Source: Limisphaera sp. (lineage in GTDB: Bacteria; Verrucomicrobiota; Verrucomicrobiia; Limisphaerales; Limisphaeraceae). From it: a stretch of 64,000 bases of DNA. The position numbers and the translations under genes were made by a program. Positions 55,181-64,000 of the stretch are shown here, in pieces. The stretch is from positions 124,001 to 188,000 of the forward strand of contig JANWVC010000025.1 of the NCBI GenBank assembly GCA_025057755.1. The letters are read 5' to 3'. A model generated the notes under the pieces. That model ran no database searches. It was not told the origin of the DNA and worked only from the letters and a program-made list of their open reading frames with translations. Each line of letters opens with the position of its first letter. Position 1 is the first letter of the stretch.

Positions 55181-56446
55181 TCAAGCGGTTGGACTGATGC
55201 GGTACACGCGGGGTAATCTCGGTTGCCAACTCACCAACGCCTCGTAAACGACCGACTGGCGGAGATCAGCGAGGTCCCGAGCTGTGATCCGGTCCGTGCC
55301 CTGGCAGCCCATGATCACGGCTTCATCGCCCAGGGACACCTCTGGAATGTCAGTAATATCGACCGCAAATGCATCCATGGCAACACCACCTACCAACGGG
55401 GCGCGTCGGCCGCGGATCAGCACATAACCGGCATTGCGAACCCGCGGAAACCCGTCTCCGTAGCCCAGAGGCAGCACTGCGATACGGCGGGGCGACTCAG
55501 CGCGATAATGCATGCCGTAGCCCACAGTGTCACCCGGCCGAAGGTGCTGAATCGCGACAATGCGTGCCTTTACCGCCATGGCAGGTTCCAAACCTGCAAG
55601 ACGCCGGCAGACCCGCGATGGATAAACCCCTAGGGGCAGCAGGCCCAGGCGCACCAGGTCAAAATGCGCTTCTGGCAGGTCCAAGTACCCACCCGTGTTG
55701 CACAAGTGACGCCACGCCGGGCGGATCCCCCGAGCTTCCAATTCGCAGAGGACCTGTTGAAAACGTTGTAACTGGAGTCGTGCAAAGGTTTTATCAGCCT
55801 CGTCGGACTGCGCAAAATGGCTCAAAACTCCCTCCAAAGCTAGCGCGGGTTCGGACAAGACCTGTTCGACCATGGCCAGGGCTGCGTCCCACCGCACACC
55901 ATATCGGTTCATCCCGGTGTTGATTTTGACATGGATTGGCACGCGTTTGCCAGCTTCGGCGGCGACCTTGGCCAAAATCCTGACCAATGAAGGTTCGCCC
56001 AAAACGCAGGTCAAGTCATGGCGTACGGCCCATGGGAACTCGGCTGGTTCGCGTTCTCCCAGCAATAAGATCGGCACACGCAAACCAGCCTCCCGCAGTC
56101 GGATACCTTCTTCCAAGGTAGCCACAGCCAGAAAACGGACGCCGGCAGCAATGGCCAATCGCGCCACAGGCACCGCCCCGTGTCCGTAGGCGTCGTCCTT
56201 AACCACCGCTAGCAGGGTCAGTGACGAAGGTGCCTCCTCTTTGATGCGGGCGTAGTTCCTCATGATCGCTCCCAAATCCACCTCCACCCAGGCTGGCCGC
56301 GGAGGACGCGGGTCCGCACTCGGTTGGGGCAAAAGCAGGTCTGGATCGGTTGAAGAGGCAGCTCCCAAATTCGTGCGCGCGGCTTCGAACGCGTCGGTGT
56401 TACCCGTTTTCGAAGCCGATTCGCGTGTTGTCAAATGGCAACTCAT
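55181..56446 (-). CDS. alr: Alanine racemase
   Basis: Makes D-Ala for peptidoglycan. 421 residues. WVEVDLGAIMRNYARIKEE, PLP lysine K83 in AVVKDDAYGHG, MNRYGV, LSHFAQSDEAD, the catalytic Tyr region VGYGMHYRAE and PLGYGDGFPR are all present. Two oddities: the PLP motif reads KDDAYGHG where most enzymes have KANAYGHG, and about 50 N-terminal residues rich in Thr/Ser/Pro precede the barrel. Start at 56446 chosen as the nearest ATG after the PurD-like stop (26 nt); even longer frames exist but overlap that gene. Confidence 0.92.
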   Translation of the reverse strand: MSCHLTTRESASKTGNTDAFEAARTNLGAASSTDPDLLLPQPSADPRPPRPAWVEVDLGAIMRNYARIKEEAPSSLTLLAVVKDDAYGHGAVPVARLAIAAGVRFLAVATLEEGIRLREAGLRVPILLLGEREPAEFPWAVRHDLTCVLGEPSLVRILAKVAAEAGKRVPIHVKINTGMNRYGVRWDAALAMVEQVLSEPALALEGVLSHFAQSDEADKTFARLQLQRFQQVLCELEARGIRPAWRHLCNTGGYLDLPEAHFDLVRLGLLPLGVYPSRVCRRLAGLEPAMAVKARIVAIQHLRPGDTVGYGMHYRAESPRRIAVLPLGYGDGFPRVRNAGYVLIRGRRAPLVGGVAMDAFAVDITDIPEVSLGDEAVIMGCQGTDRITARDLADLRQSVVYEALVSWQPRLPRVYRISPTA

Positions 56447-56472
56447 GCGTCGCAAACCATGGTTCGGGAGGA

Positions 56473-57750
56473 TTAGACGCAGCCCGGTGGCCACAGGCAC
56501 TGGCCAATATCGGTGCGATAGTAACTGCCCGGACTGCACATGCGCCGAATGTTGCGGTAGGCACGATCCACAGCCTCGGCAAGCGTATTTCCAAACCCGA
56601 TCACATCCGCCAACCGATGCCCTGTGGCCCAAAGGCGGCCATGCTCATCCTGGCGTACTTCGTTCCACCAAACATCTGCCTCATGCATGTCCAGCGGTTC
56701 CATGATCTGGATTGGGACCTCAGGTCCGGTCAGACGCACGTATGGATAGCCATATCCAGCCAAAGTAACCGAACATCCGAACCTGCGATGCGAAATAAAC
56801 TTGGGTTCCAATTTCTGATTTCGGGCGGTTCGAAGCAAGGTTTCACCGGGATTGTGGAGCATGCGGAGGAACATTGCACCGGAGGTGACACCGATGCGCA
56901 CGTTATACTCCAGGACCCACCAACGATCTTGATGAAAGGCTGCCGTTACTTGCAACGGCCCGTGGAAATTGACCTCGCGTAACCAGGGCCATAACGGATG
57001 AATCAGCTTTCGTGCGAGGCCATAACGATCGTCTGGATCCGCCTCGACGACGCCGCCCAGGGGTGCACCTGCTACGACGCCCATATTGCCCGTAAATGCA
57101 CGTTTGTATTCTTGGTTCGTTGCGATCGACCAAATCTCCCCTGCGCTCACGAGCGCCATGTGACCGATTTCGGCGCGGCCCACGTACTCTTGGAGGAACA
57201 GCCCCTCGCGATCATTCGCTTGTTCTACCCATGCCCGTGTGGCTTCGAGGCTTTCACACACGATCGTATGCACAGGGCTGAAAGGTCCACAGAGTGGATT
57301 TTTGATCACATAAGCCCCGGGATTTGCATCCAGCCAAGCCAGCGCTGCTTGTCGATCGGGTACCATCATTGAACGGGGAAACGGGATGCCCATCCGTTCG
57401 CATAGAGCGCGGGCAAAGTCCCGTTCGCGCTCCAGCCGCAAGCCCTCGCCGGTGGGACATAGCAGTGCGCTTCCACTTAGAACTAGCTCGTTGGCCCACG
57501 TGGCTTGAGCCCAGTCGATCGATTGGGGAATCACCAGCTCCACCCGTTCCTGCCGAATCAGACAGACCGGGTTGGGGTACCGGTCCTTGCGAAAAGTCGG
57601 CCCGGCCAAAGACGGAGGCCAATGGCCGTAATCCCGGGTCAGATACGTCAAGATCCGCGCGCCGTCGTCCTTCAAGATCTGGGCCGTGCTGTGAGCAAAG
57701 CTGCCCACTCCCAAAACCATGACGGTCCGTGTTGTTGGTGGCACCTCCAT
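56473..57750 (-). CDS. PurD-like ATP-grasp protein
   Basis: 425-residue ATP-grasp ligase related to phosphoribosylamine-glycine ligase. The end is strongly PurD-like (AEAVDRAYRNIRRM, YYRTDIG), and the body has the ATP-grasp LFLQEYVGRAE and VLEYNVRIGVTSG segments. The start, TRTVMVLGVGSFAHSTAQILKDDGARI, lacks the GGREHA motif that begins true PurD, so it may be a divergent PurD or a paralogue with another substrate. It is encoded between apt (190 nt upstream) and alr. Start at 57750; the longer upstream frame is not family-like. Confidence 0.7.
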   Translation of the reverse strand: MEVPPTTRTVMVLGVGSFAHSTAQILKDDGARILTYLTRDYGHWPPSLAGPTFRKDRYPNPVCLIRQERVELVIPQSIDWAQATWANELVLSGSALLCPTGEGLRLERERDFARALCERMGIPFPRSMMVPDRQAALAWLDANPGAYVIKNPLCGPFSPVHTIVCESLEATRAWVEQANDREGLFLQEYVGRAEIGHMALVSAGEIWSIATNQEYKRAFTGNMGVVAGAPLGGVVEADPDDRYGLARKLIHPLWPWLREVNFHGPLQVTAAFHQDRWWVLEYNVRIGVTSGAMFLRMLHNPGETLLRTARNQKLEPKFISHRRFGCSVTLAGYGYPYVRLTGPEVPIQIMEPLDMHEADVWWNEVRQDEHGRLWATGHRLADVIGFGNTLAEAVDRAYRNIRRMCSPGSYYRTDIGQCLWPPGCV

Positions 57751-57939
57751 GCTTTCAAACCTGTAAGCCCTGGCCTTTTTGCCATTGCCGGCCAAGGTCC
57801 GGTTTGCGAGCTTGCGGGTCAAGCTTTCCAGGCAGCGTCCTGATCCATGGCGATGCTCCGCCCGGCCACGCTGGCCGTTCCCTCGAATGACCACGGCAAT
57901 TAGGCGTGCGGATTACCAATAGGGCAGGGGGACCCGGCC

Positions 57940-58470
57940 TCAATAAGCTACCAAGGCACGCACGGAATGGCCACTCAAACGCGTGCGGCCTTGTAAGTGA
58001 GTAAGCTCGATCAAGAAGGCGATTTCCAAAATCTGCCCGCCCACTTTCCGCACTAGCTCTGCTGCTGCTGCAGCGGTGCCACCTGTGGCCAGCAGATCGT
58101 CCATGAGCAATACACGCGCGCCCGGCTGGATGGCGTCAATATGGATGGCGATGGTGTTTGTGCCGTATTCCAAGTTGTAAGTTTGCTCGTGTGTGAGGTA
58201 GGGCAGCTTGCCCTTTTTGCGGACCGGTACAAAGCCGGCACGGAGTCGGTAGGCAGCTGCGGCTGCGAAGATAAAACCACGAGCGTCAATGCCGACGACT
58301 GCGTCCACATCGCCCGGTTCAAATCCGGCCGTCAGCAGCTCGATGCTGCCGGCAAACAACCGGGCGTCTGCCAAAAGGGGGGTGATATCCTTGAACTGGA
58401 TGCCGGGTTGAGGAAAGTCCGGCACATTGCGAATGACCTGCCGGATTTCGTCAGCGGTGATTAAGGGCAT
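57940..58470 (-). CDS. apt: Adenine phosphoribosyltransferase
   Basis: Salvages adenine to AMP using PRPP. 176 residues: IRNVPDFPQPGIQFKDITPLL start, GIDARGFIFA, RKKGKLPYLT, and the PRPP motif VLLMDDLLATGGT at 120-132. Starts 19 nt after the sigma-factor stop, so they probably share a transcript. Confidence 0.96.
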   Translation of the reverse strand: MPLITADEIRQVIRNVPDFPQPGIQFKDITPLLADARLFAGSIELLTAGFEPGDVDAVVGIDARGFIFAAAAAYRLRAGFVPVRKKGKLPYLTHEQTYNLEYGTNTIAIHIDAIQPGARVLLMDDLLATGGTAAAAAELVRKVGGQILEIAFLIELTHLQGRTRLSGHSVRALVAY

Positions 58471-58489
58471 GGTTCGATCTGGGTCGTGA

Positions 58490-59623
58490 TCAATCGCGGA
58501 CTTTTTCCAGCTTTTCGATCATGCGCCGCAGCTTGCGCAGCGCGATGTTTTGGATCTGGCGCACGCGCTCGCGCGTGACGCCAAATTCTGCACCGACTTC
58601 CTCCAAAGTCTGAGGCGGATTACCGTCTAAACCGAAGCGCCGGGTTAAGATTCGAGCCTCTCGATTGTCGAGTCGAGCCAGCAACTCGCGGAGCATTGCG
58701 GTGACTGTTTTTTCTTCCAGTTCCTCATAGGGAGTGTGAGCGGATTCGTCCTGCACGATCTCCCCGAAACTGTTGGCATCCTCTTCCTCGGACAAGGGTG
58801 CATCAAGAGAGGCAGGTCGGATGGCTGCAGTGCGCATCTGGGCCACTCGTGTAGGGGTGGTTCCCAGCTCGAGTGCGAGTTCCTCGTCGGAAGGTTCGCG
58901 GCCCAGTTCCTCCTGTAGCTCCATGGCCACGCGCCGCATGCGCGCAATCTTGTCCACGAGGTGAACCGGTAGTCGAATGGTCTTGGCCTGGTTCGCCAGT
59001 GCCCGTTTAATCGCTTGTTTGATCCACCAGGCCGCATACGTGGACAGCTTGCCTCCCTTTTTGGGATCAAACCGTTCCACGGCTTTCATCAGGCCGATGT
59101 TGCCCTCACTAATGAGATCCAAGAGGGGCAAGCCCAACCCTTCATAGTCACGCGCAATTTTGACCACGAGGCGAAGGTTCGCCTTAATCATGTGTTCACG
59201 CGCCTTTTTATCGCCTGCCTTGATCCGCGCCGCCAGCTCAATTTCTTCCTCTGGTGTCAGCAGTTTGACCTGCCCAATCTCGCGCAGATAGAGTCGAAAG
59301 GCCGTGTCCGAATCGCGGTCGGCCCATTCCGGCCGGTCCAAGGCCTCTTCAGACGCGGATACCAAGGTGTCGTCCATGCCCGTAGCGGCGGGCAATGCCG
59401 AATCGGAGCGGGGCTCCTCGGGAGGAGGTGCCTCAGAAACCGCGTGGGGCATCGCCGAGTCGAGGAAAGAGGTGTGGGGTGCGCTCTCAACTGGCAGCGC
59501 CCCTGTGGATACAGGCTTGGGCTTGGTGGAGCGGGCCTGCCGCGTGCGCTTACGCACCGTCCGATTTGTTTTGGCAGCACTCCTTTTGCCGGAAGAGACT
59601 CGATTGCTCTTCTTTGCGCCCAT
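58490..59623 (-). CDS. Sigma-70 family RNA polymerase sigma factor (group 1/2, RpoD/RpoS-like)
   Basis: 377 residues from the ATG at 59623. The first ~45 residues are a Lys/Arg-rich tail (KKSNRVSSGKRSAAKTNRTVRKRTRQAR), then a Pro/Ala-rich linker. Region 1.2 follows (DTAFRLYLREIGQVKLLTPEEEIELA), then region 2 with HMIKANLRLVVKIARDYEGLGLPLLDLISEGNIGLMKAVERFDPKKG and STYAAWWIKQAIKRAL. Region 3 (RLPVHLVDKIARMRR) and region 4 (ILTRRFGLDGNPPQTLEEVGAEFGVTRERVRQIQ) complete it. Region 1.1 is absent. It could be the principal or a stationary/stress sigma. A TTG 30 codons upstream overlaps the glycosyltransferase stop but is less likely. Confidence 0.92.
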   Translation of the reverse strand: MGAKKSNRVSSGKRSAAKTNRTVRKRTRQARSTKPKPVSTGALPVESAPHTSFLDSAMPHAVSEAPPPEEPRSDSALPAATGMDDTLVSASEEALDRPEWADRDSDTAFRLYLREIGQVKLLTPEEEIELAARIKAGDKKAREHMIKANLRLVVKIARDYEGLGLPLLDLISEGNIGLMKAVERFDPKKGGKLSTYAAWWIKQAIKRALANQAKTIRLPVHLVDKIARMRRVAMELQEELGREPSDEELALELGTTPTRVAQMRTAAIRPASLDAPLSEEEDANSFGEIVQDESAHTPYEELEEKTVTAMLRELLARLDNREARILTRRFGLDGNPPQTLEEVGAEFGVTRERVRQIQNIALRKLRRMIEKLEKVRD

Positions 59624-59709
59624 AGGCCAATGCCAGCATTTGAATCGTCTGCTTGCTGCGCAAGCAGAATCGACCTCGTGGATCCGTGGGCTTGGCGTGG
59701 TTGGCTGGG

Positions 59710-60981
59710 TCAAACCGCGCTTTCGGTATTTGCGTGGACCGGGGCGGCCCGGAACCCGGTCTCAGCCCAGACCTCTTCGTAAATCTGGTTCATCATTTGG
59801 GCCTTGCGCGGCCAAATGTAAAGGTCCAGCACCCTTTGTCGTGCAGCCTCGCCCATGCGCCGGCGCAATTCCGGATCTCGCGCCAGTCGAACCAGGGCGT
59901 CTGCCAGCGCTTGAATCGTCTGCTGAGGGTGGATCGGGGGCACGCGAATGGCGGTTTCATCGGTTGCAATCTCAGCCTGCCCGTGGTGAAGCAAGGAAAT
60001 TGCCGGCAGCCCTGCAGCCATTGCTTCTAATAGGGCGTTACCCGAAGTATCGCGTAAACTCGTGAACAGAAAAATGTCATGCGCCGCAAACAGGGAGAGA
60101 AGCATTTCCCTCGGAACACGACCGTGCCAATCAATGGCGCTGGCTACTCCCAGCCGCACGGCGGTGGCTTTGACTGCTCCGCCATCTGGACCGTCCCCGG
60201 CCATGCTCAGACGCAACCGGGGCTCGGCTCGTAACGCCCGGGCGTACGCAGCCACTGCTAAAGTCCCGGCCTTGATCTTTTCCATGCGGCTCAGCCATAA
60301 AACACGGACTCCGTGGTCCGTCCGTGCTGGTCGAGGCGGCAGGACCTGGTCTGGCATGACGCCTGTTTCCAGCAGGGAGCGGGCCTTGTCACGGTATCGC
60401 GCCGGGATCCGCCGTGCCGTGTCGGCGTTGGCTACCAGAATCCGCGCGGCGGCCCGGAAACTCTGATGCAAATGGGGTAGGACAGGGGCACTGATCACCG
60501 TTAGCGAGCGCAACAATTCGGGCACCACCCGCGAACCGAAATGCCACAGAAACGGCCAGGGGCAAATTTGCCCGCCCCCAAGAGGACCAAGCACCACCGG
60601 CGGAATTGGATCCCACCAGTAACCTGGCTGACGAAACGAATTGAAGGTCAGATGATGGACGAGGTCAAACGTGCGCAGTCTGGCACGTAGATATTTGCGC
60701 ACGCTCCACTGCCAGATCGCATAAAAAAGGGCCACCGGCAACCCACGCGCCTTCCATCGAACCCATGGACCCGGTGGATCAAAAAAGAGGAATTGCGGGT
60801 GTGGCGGCGGTAATTCCAATAATGCGGATTCGATCGGGATGCGGTTGTTGGCACGGGTCACGACCGTGATGTCGTGGTAGCGGGCCAGTTCTGTAGCCCA
60901 GCGCCAACCTACCTCCGGCTCCGAACCGCGACCGGGTTCACATGCGTATGCTGAAAGTAACACTCGGCGACGTTCACCCAT
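59710..60981 (-). CDS. Glycosyltransferase family 4 protein
   Basis: GT-B fold retaining glycosyltransferase, 423 residues, soluble. Acceptor domain at the start (LLSAYACEPGRGSEPEVGWRWA), then the donor domain with LWLSRMEKIKAG, AGDGPDGG and the nucleotide-sugar motif TSLRDTSGNALLEAMAAGLP carrying both conserved Glu/Asp positions. Substrate unknown; surface polysaccharide synthesis is plausible given the rhamnose genes at the other end of the window. First gene of the long minus-strand run, 86 nt before the sigma factor. Confidence 0.88.
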   Translation of the reverse strand: MGERRRVLLSAYACEPGRGSEPEVGWRWATELARYHDITVVTRANNRIPIESALLELPPPHPQFLFFDPPGPWVRWKARGLPVALFYAIWQWSVRKYLRARLRTFDLVHHLTFNSFRQPGYWWDPIPPVVLGPLGGGQICPWPFLWHFGSRVVPELLRSLTVISAPVLPHLHQSFRAAARILVANADTARRIPARYRDKARSLLETGVMPDQVLPPRPARTDHGVRVLWLSRMEKIKAGTLAVAAYARALRAEPRLRLSMAGDGPDGGAVKATAVRLGVASAIDWHGRVPREMLLSLFAAHDIFLFTSLRDTSGNALLEAMAAGLPAISLLHHGQAEIATDETAIRVPPIHPQQTIQALADALVRLARDPELRRRMGEAARQRVLDLYIWPRKAQMMNQIYEEVWAETGFRAAPVHANTESAV

Positions 60982-61240
60982 CGAGAGCGTCCAACCTAGT
61001 GGTGTCAGCGCTCAACCGGCAAGCCTTGCGAATCCCTCTTCAAGGTGGGCAGGGAAGCACCAGCCGGACTTGATTGAGCCTTTTGGAGGTTAGGAGACGC
61101 TTTTCAAACCGTTCCGACTTGCCGGGCTTTGCTGGACGACGACCATGGATTCCGTGAGCGTGGATGATTCCGGAAGAAAAGAGATCGATAAGGTGGATCC
61201 GGCACCAGCCCAGGTACGCACCCACTTAACAGGAGAGAGG

Positions 61241-64000
61241 ATGTCTTTATGCCCGTTCGGCGGCTGGGGGCGCTTTGGTGCCTGTCTGCTGGGACTCTGG
61301 GCCGGAGCCCTGTTCGTGGCGAAGTTGTCTGCGTCTCAGGAGGCAGATGCTGTCAGCCGGTACCATGTGATTTGGCACACCCCCAGTACCAATCACCACG
61401 GTTCGATGCCCCTCGGCAATGGAGAGGTGGCAGTGAACGCGTGGATGACATCCGACGGTCAATTGCACTGCTATCTCTCGCGATCGGACGCTTGGGATGA
61501 GTACGGCCGATTGGTGAAAGTGGGCAAGATACGGTGGACGCTTGAGCCCAACCCTTTTCGCCCGAACGACTTGTTTCGTCAAGAACTCCAGCTTCGGTCC
61601 GGCACCATGGAGATTGTCATGGGCAAAACGCAGCCGACGCGGCTGCGTCTCTGGGTGGATGCAAATCTGCCCATTGTGTTCATGACCGTCGAGTCATCGC
61701 ATCTCCTCACGGTGACCGCAACCATCGAATTGTGGCGTACAAACCGGCAGCTTCGAACCGAGTTTGAGGTTAGCGACGTGCTCCGGGATCATCCGCAACC
61801 GGACAGCGACGAAGCCCGGATGGAATTGACGCCAGACGCCGTCCTGAGCGATTTCGGGCGTCGCGTCGGATGGTATCATTACAACCAGAAATCGGTTGGA
61901 CCGGCATGGATGGCCCGCCTTCAAGGCCTGGAAGGCTTTCCGCAGACCGACCCGTTGTTGCATCGTATTTTCGGAGCCATTGTGGAAGCTGAGAAGGGTG
62001 TACGACTGAACGACCATCGAATACAAAGCGGTCCAGATCACCACCACTTGTTTCGGGTGGCGGTTACGGGTTTGCATCCCAGTTCTCCGCAAGCGTGGCA
62101 GACCGTTACCGAGTCGCTCCTCGATCGTTTGGAGCAAGAATCACTGCACCGACGTAGAATGTTGCACGAAGCATGGTGGGAGGAGTTCTGGGCAAGGAGT
62201 TGGATTCGTGCTGAACGCGCGCCGGGGGCCAAGCCGGTGTTGCCTGCGCTGGTGCCCTCGAATACGCACCCTGTCCGCGTGGGGATGGACCGGGATGGAG
62301 GCAACCGTTGGTCTGGTCAAATTGGTCGGCTTACAATATGGAACCGGCCTTTGGACGAGAACTCGATTACCTCTCTGGCAACCACTGCATGGATTGAGGA
62401 CCTTGCAGGGCTTCCAGCCCCCTTGGTGCACCTGCGTCATCCCGATCCTCAGGTGCTGCCCGATTCAGCTAATTGGCAGTTCTCCGACGGGCTCACTGTG
62501 GAGGCTTGGATTCGCCCGAATCGTTTTGGCATCGGCGGGGCACGGATCGTGGACAGGGTTACGCCAGGTGTAGATGACGGTTTTTTGCTCGATACATGGC
62601 CAGGCAATAGCCTTCGGCTGATTTGCGGAGCGCACACACTGCGAGTTCCCAAAGGTGCACCAGCAGGTCAGTGGACTCATGTCGCTGCCGTGGCTGATCC
62701 AGTGAGCGGTCGCTGCCGTTTATATGTGGACGGGCAGCTCCAAGCGGAAACGCAAGGGATCCCGCAAGCGGACACCGATGAAGCTTTTTGGGTCAGCCAG
62801 ATGTATCATTTGCAGCGTTTTCTCACGGCTGCTGCCGGACGCGGACGTTATCCCATCAAGTTTAACGGCTCTTTGTTCACGGTGCCTCCCGGTCCCACCG
62901 AGGAGGATCCGGACTATCGACGATGGGGCCCGGGTTATTGGTGGCAAAACACACGGCTGCCATATTACGCCATGTGTGGCGCCGGTGATTTCGATCTCAT
63001 GGAACCGTTGTTTCGAATGTACATCGATGCCTTGTTGCCGCTGTGCTTGTATCGCACCCGGATGTACCTCGGACATGAAGGCGCCTTCTACCCAGAATGT
63101 ATGATGTTTTGGGGTGCCATTTTTAGCGAGACTTATGGATGGGAGCCCTTCGCCAATCGGAGCGACAAATTGCAAGTCAGTCGTTGGCACAAGTGGGAAT
63201 GGGTGGGCGGGTTGGAGCTGGCTTGGTTGGCCCTGGACTATTACGAGCACACGCTTGACACGGAGTTCCTTCACCGGCGGGCACTACCCGTAAGCCGCGA
63301 GGTCCTAAAATTCTTTGAATGCCATTACCCCACCAATGCTTCTGGACAGCTTGTGTTCTATCCTTCCCAAGCGTTGGAAACGTGGTGGGATTGCACCAAT
63401 GCTGCCCCCGAAGTGGTCGGTTGCCGGGCTGTGAGCGAACGGCTACTGCGTCTGCCGCCCAACCTGGTACCGGAGTCGGATCGGCAACTGGCGCACCGGC
63501 TGTTATTGAAACTGCCGCCCGTACCCCTGCACAAAATCCAGGGAAAATGGGCTCTAGCGCCGGCGGAGTCCTTCTCCAATAAGCGCAATACTGAGAATCC
63601 GGAGCTCTATGCTGTCTTTCCGTTTCGACTCTATGCCTTTAACCGTCCTCATGCCGAGCTTGCGTTTCATGCGCTGGAATACCGCAGCGATCGTGGTCAT
63701 GCCGGTTGGCGGCAGGACGACCTGTTTATGGCATACTTGGGCTTGACACGCGAGACGCAGCGGGCGGTCGTCGAACGCGCGTGGCGCCGGGACCCCAAGG
63801 AACGGTTTCCAGCTTTTTGGGGGCCTAATTTCGACTGGACCCCTGACCAATGCCACGGGGCCGTGTTGATGCGAGCATTTCAGGCCATGGTCTTGCAGTC
63901 GGACGGTTCAAGCATTTACTTGTTGCCCGCCTGGCCTCGGGATTGGAACCTCGAATTCAAACTCCACGCGCCTGGCCGGACGGTCGTCGAGGGGCAATGG
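61241..64000 (+). CDS. Secreted DUF5703 (GH95-like) glycoside hydrolase with LamG insertion, 3' end outside window
   Basis: Reads 920 codons without a stop to the window end. AGGAGAGAGG precedes the ATG at 61241. A signal peptide covers about the first 30 residues (FGACLLGLWAGALFVA). The DUF5703 start is clear: RYHVIWHTPSTNHHGSMPLGNGEVAVN then SRSDAWDEYGRLVKVG. At about residues 322-517 an extra segment interrupts it, including a LamG/concanavalin-like lectin fold (LTVEAWIRP, WTHVAAVADP, RLYVDGQLQAE). The (alpha/alpha)6 catalytic part resumes with MYHLQRFLTAAAGRGRYPIKFNGS, YWWQNTRLPYY, and ENPELYAVFPFRLYAF. Likely acts on plant or algal polysaccharide; substrate unknown. Confidence 0.85.
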   Translation, partial: MSLCPFGGWGRFGACLLGLWAGALFVAKLSASQEADAVSRYHVIWHTPSTNHHGSMPLGNGEVAVNAWMTSDGQLHCYLSRSDAWDEYGRLVKVGKIRWTLEPNPFRPNDLFRQELQLRSGTMEIVMGKTQPTRLRLWVDANLPIVFMTVESSHLLTVTATIELWRTNRQLRTEFEVSDVLRDHPQPDSDEARMELTPDAVLSDFGRRVGWYHYNQKSVGPAWMARLQGLEGFPQTDPLLHRIFGAIVEAEKGVRLNDHRIQSGPDHHHLFRVAVTGLHPSSPQAWQTVTESLLDRLEQESLHRRRMLHEAWWEEFWARSWIRAERAPGAKPVLPALVPSNTHPVRVGMDRDGGNRWSGQIGRLTIWNRPLDENSITSLATTAWIEDLAGLPAPLVHLRHPDPQVLPDSANWQFSDGLTVEAWIRPNRFGIGGARIVDRVTPGVDDGFLLDTWPGNSLRLICGAHTLRVPKGAPAGQWTHVAAVADPVSGRCRLYVDGQLQAETQGIPQADTDEAFWVSQMYHLQRFLTAAAGRGRYPIKFNGSLFTVPPGPTEEDPDYRRWGPGYWWQNTRLPYYAMCGAGDFDLMEPLFRMYIDALLPLCLYRTRMYLGHEGAFYPECMMFWGAIFSETYGWEPFANRSDKLQVSRWHKWEWVGGLELAWLALDYYEHTLDTEFLHRRALPVSREVLKFFECHYPTNASGQLVFYPSQALETWWDCTNAAPEVVGCRAVSERLLRLPPNLVPESDRQLAHRLLLKLPPVPLHKIQGKWALAPAESFSNKRNTENPELYAVFPFRLYAFNRPHAELAFHALEYRSDRGHAGWRQDDLFMAYLGLTRETQRAVVERAWRRDPKERFPAFWGPNFDWTPDQCHGAVLMRAFQAMVLQSDGSSIYLLPAWPRDWNLEFKLHAPGRTVVEGQW

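Overview
This window is a chromosomal segment from a bacterium that is most likely a member of the Verrucomicrobiota, perhaps a Limisphaera/Pedosphaera-type lineage. The clade-level inference rests on several signals. One is a Minf_1886-type protein, a family restricted to planctomycetes and verrucomicrobia. Others are a PEP-CTERM exported protein, a secreted protein ending in the 'YSLESSSDLLQW...FYRA' type of C-terminal domain common in this phylum, and a large DUF5703 glycoside hydrolase. The DNA is moderately GC-rich. I saw no rRNA, tRNA, CRISPR array, prophage or insertion sequence. Nearly everything is housekeeping, in short operons that often use ATGA start/stop overlaps.

Layout. 1-3.1 kb (+): dTDP-L-rhamnose operon rfbA(partial)-C-D-B. 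3.2-6.4 kb (-): trpS, argB, mnmA. 6.5-8.3 kb (+): a secreted beta-propeller-like protein whose stop codon abuts that of a convergent M16 peptidase gene. 8.3-14.4 kb (-): leuS, an untracked 46-residue membrane protein, a Minf_1886 protein and the M16 peptidase. 15.0-16.3 kb (+): apbE behind a leader with alternative hairpins and a U tract. 16.5-17.6 kb (+): a receiver-histidine kinase fusion. 17.6-20.3 kb: a sugar kinase and an AGE-family epimerase, divergently transcribed. 20.4-21.1 kb (+): a PEP-CTERM protein with a strong terminator. 21.2-24.8 kb (-): clpS-DUF2017-aat, preceded by a PP2C phosphatase with a degenerate receiver.

24.8-26.9 kb is a gene-poor stretch. 26.9-32.5 kb (+): two tandem cyclophilins (one exported, one cytoplasmic), a small helical protein, a Nudix hydrolase, a PpiD/SurA-like membrane protein and guaA. 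33.3-34.6 kb (+): an ArgD-type aminotransferase. 34.6-37.6 kb (-): an ABC exporter and a Xer recombinase. 38.0-45.7 kb (+): a LOG-family protein, pabB-pabC, a LysR regulator, then coaD-DUF177-rpmF-plsX-fabH (CoA and fatty-acid/phospholipid synthesis). 45.8-48.1 kb (-): zwf-pgl. 48.3-51.1 kb (+): grpE-dnaJ-rsmE. 51.2-61.0 kb (-): a GT4 glycosyltransferase, a sigma-70 factor, apt, a PurD-like ATP-grasp protein, alr, an ATE-like aminoacyl transferase, a zinc-ribbon coiled-coil protein and ppk1. 61.2-64.0 kb (+): a DUF5703 glycoside hydrolase that runs off the window.

The most coherent themes are these. (1) An N-degron toolkit: ClpS adaptor, DUF2017 and Aat in one operon, plus a separate ATE/Bpt-like transferase about 32 kb away. 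(2) Proteostasis: three peptidyl-prolyl isomerase-type proteins, GrpE/DnaJ and an M16 peptidase. (3) Signalling with atypical receivers. (4) Carbohydrate handling. The best candidates for something undescribed are the apbE leader RNA, the pseudo-receiver phosphatase, the leuS-linked micro-membrane protein and the N-degron gene set.
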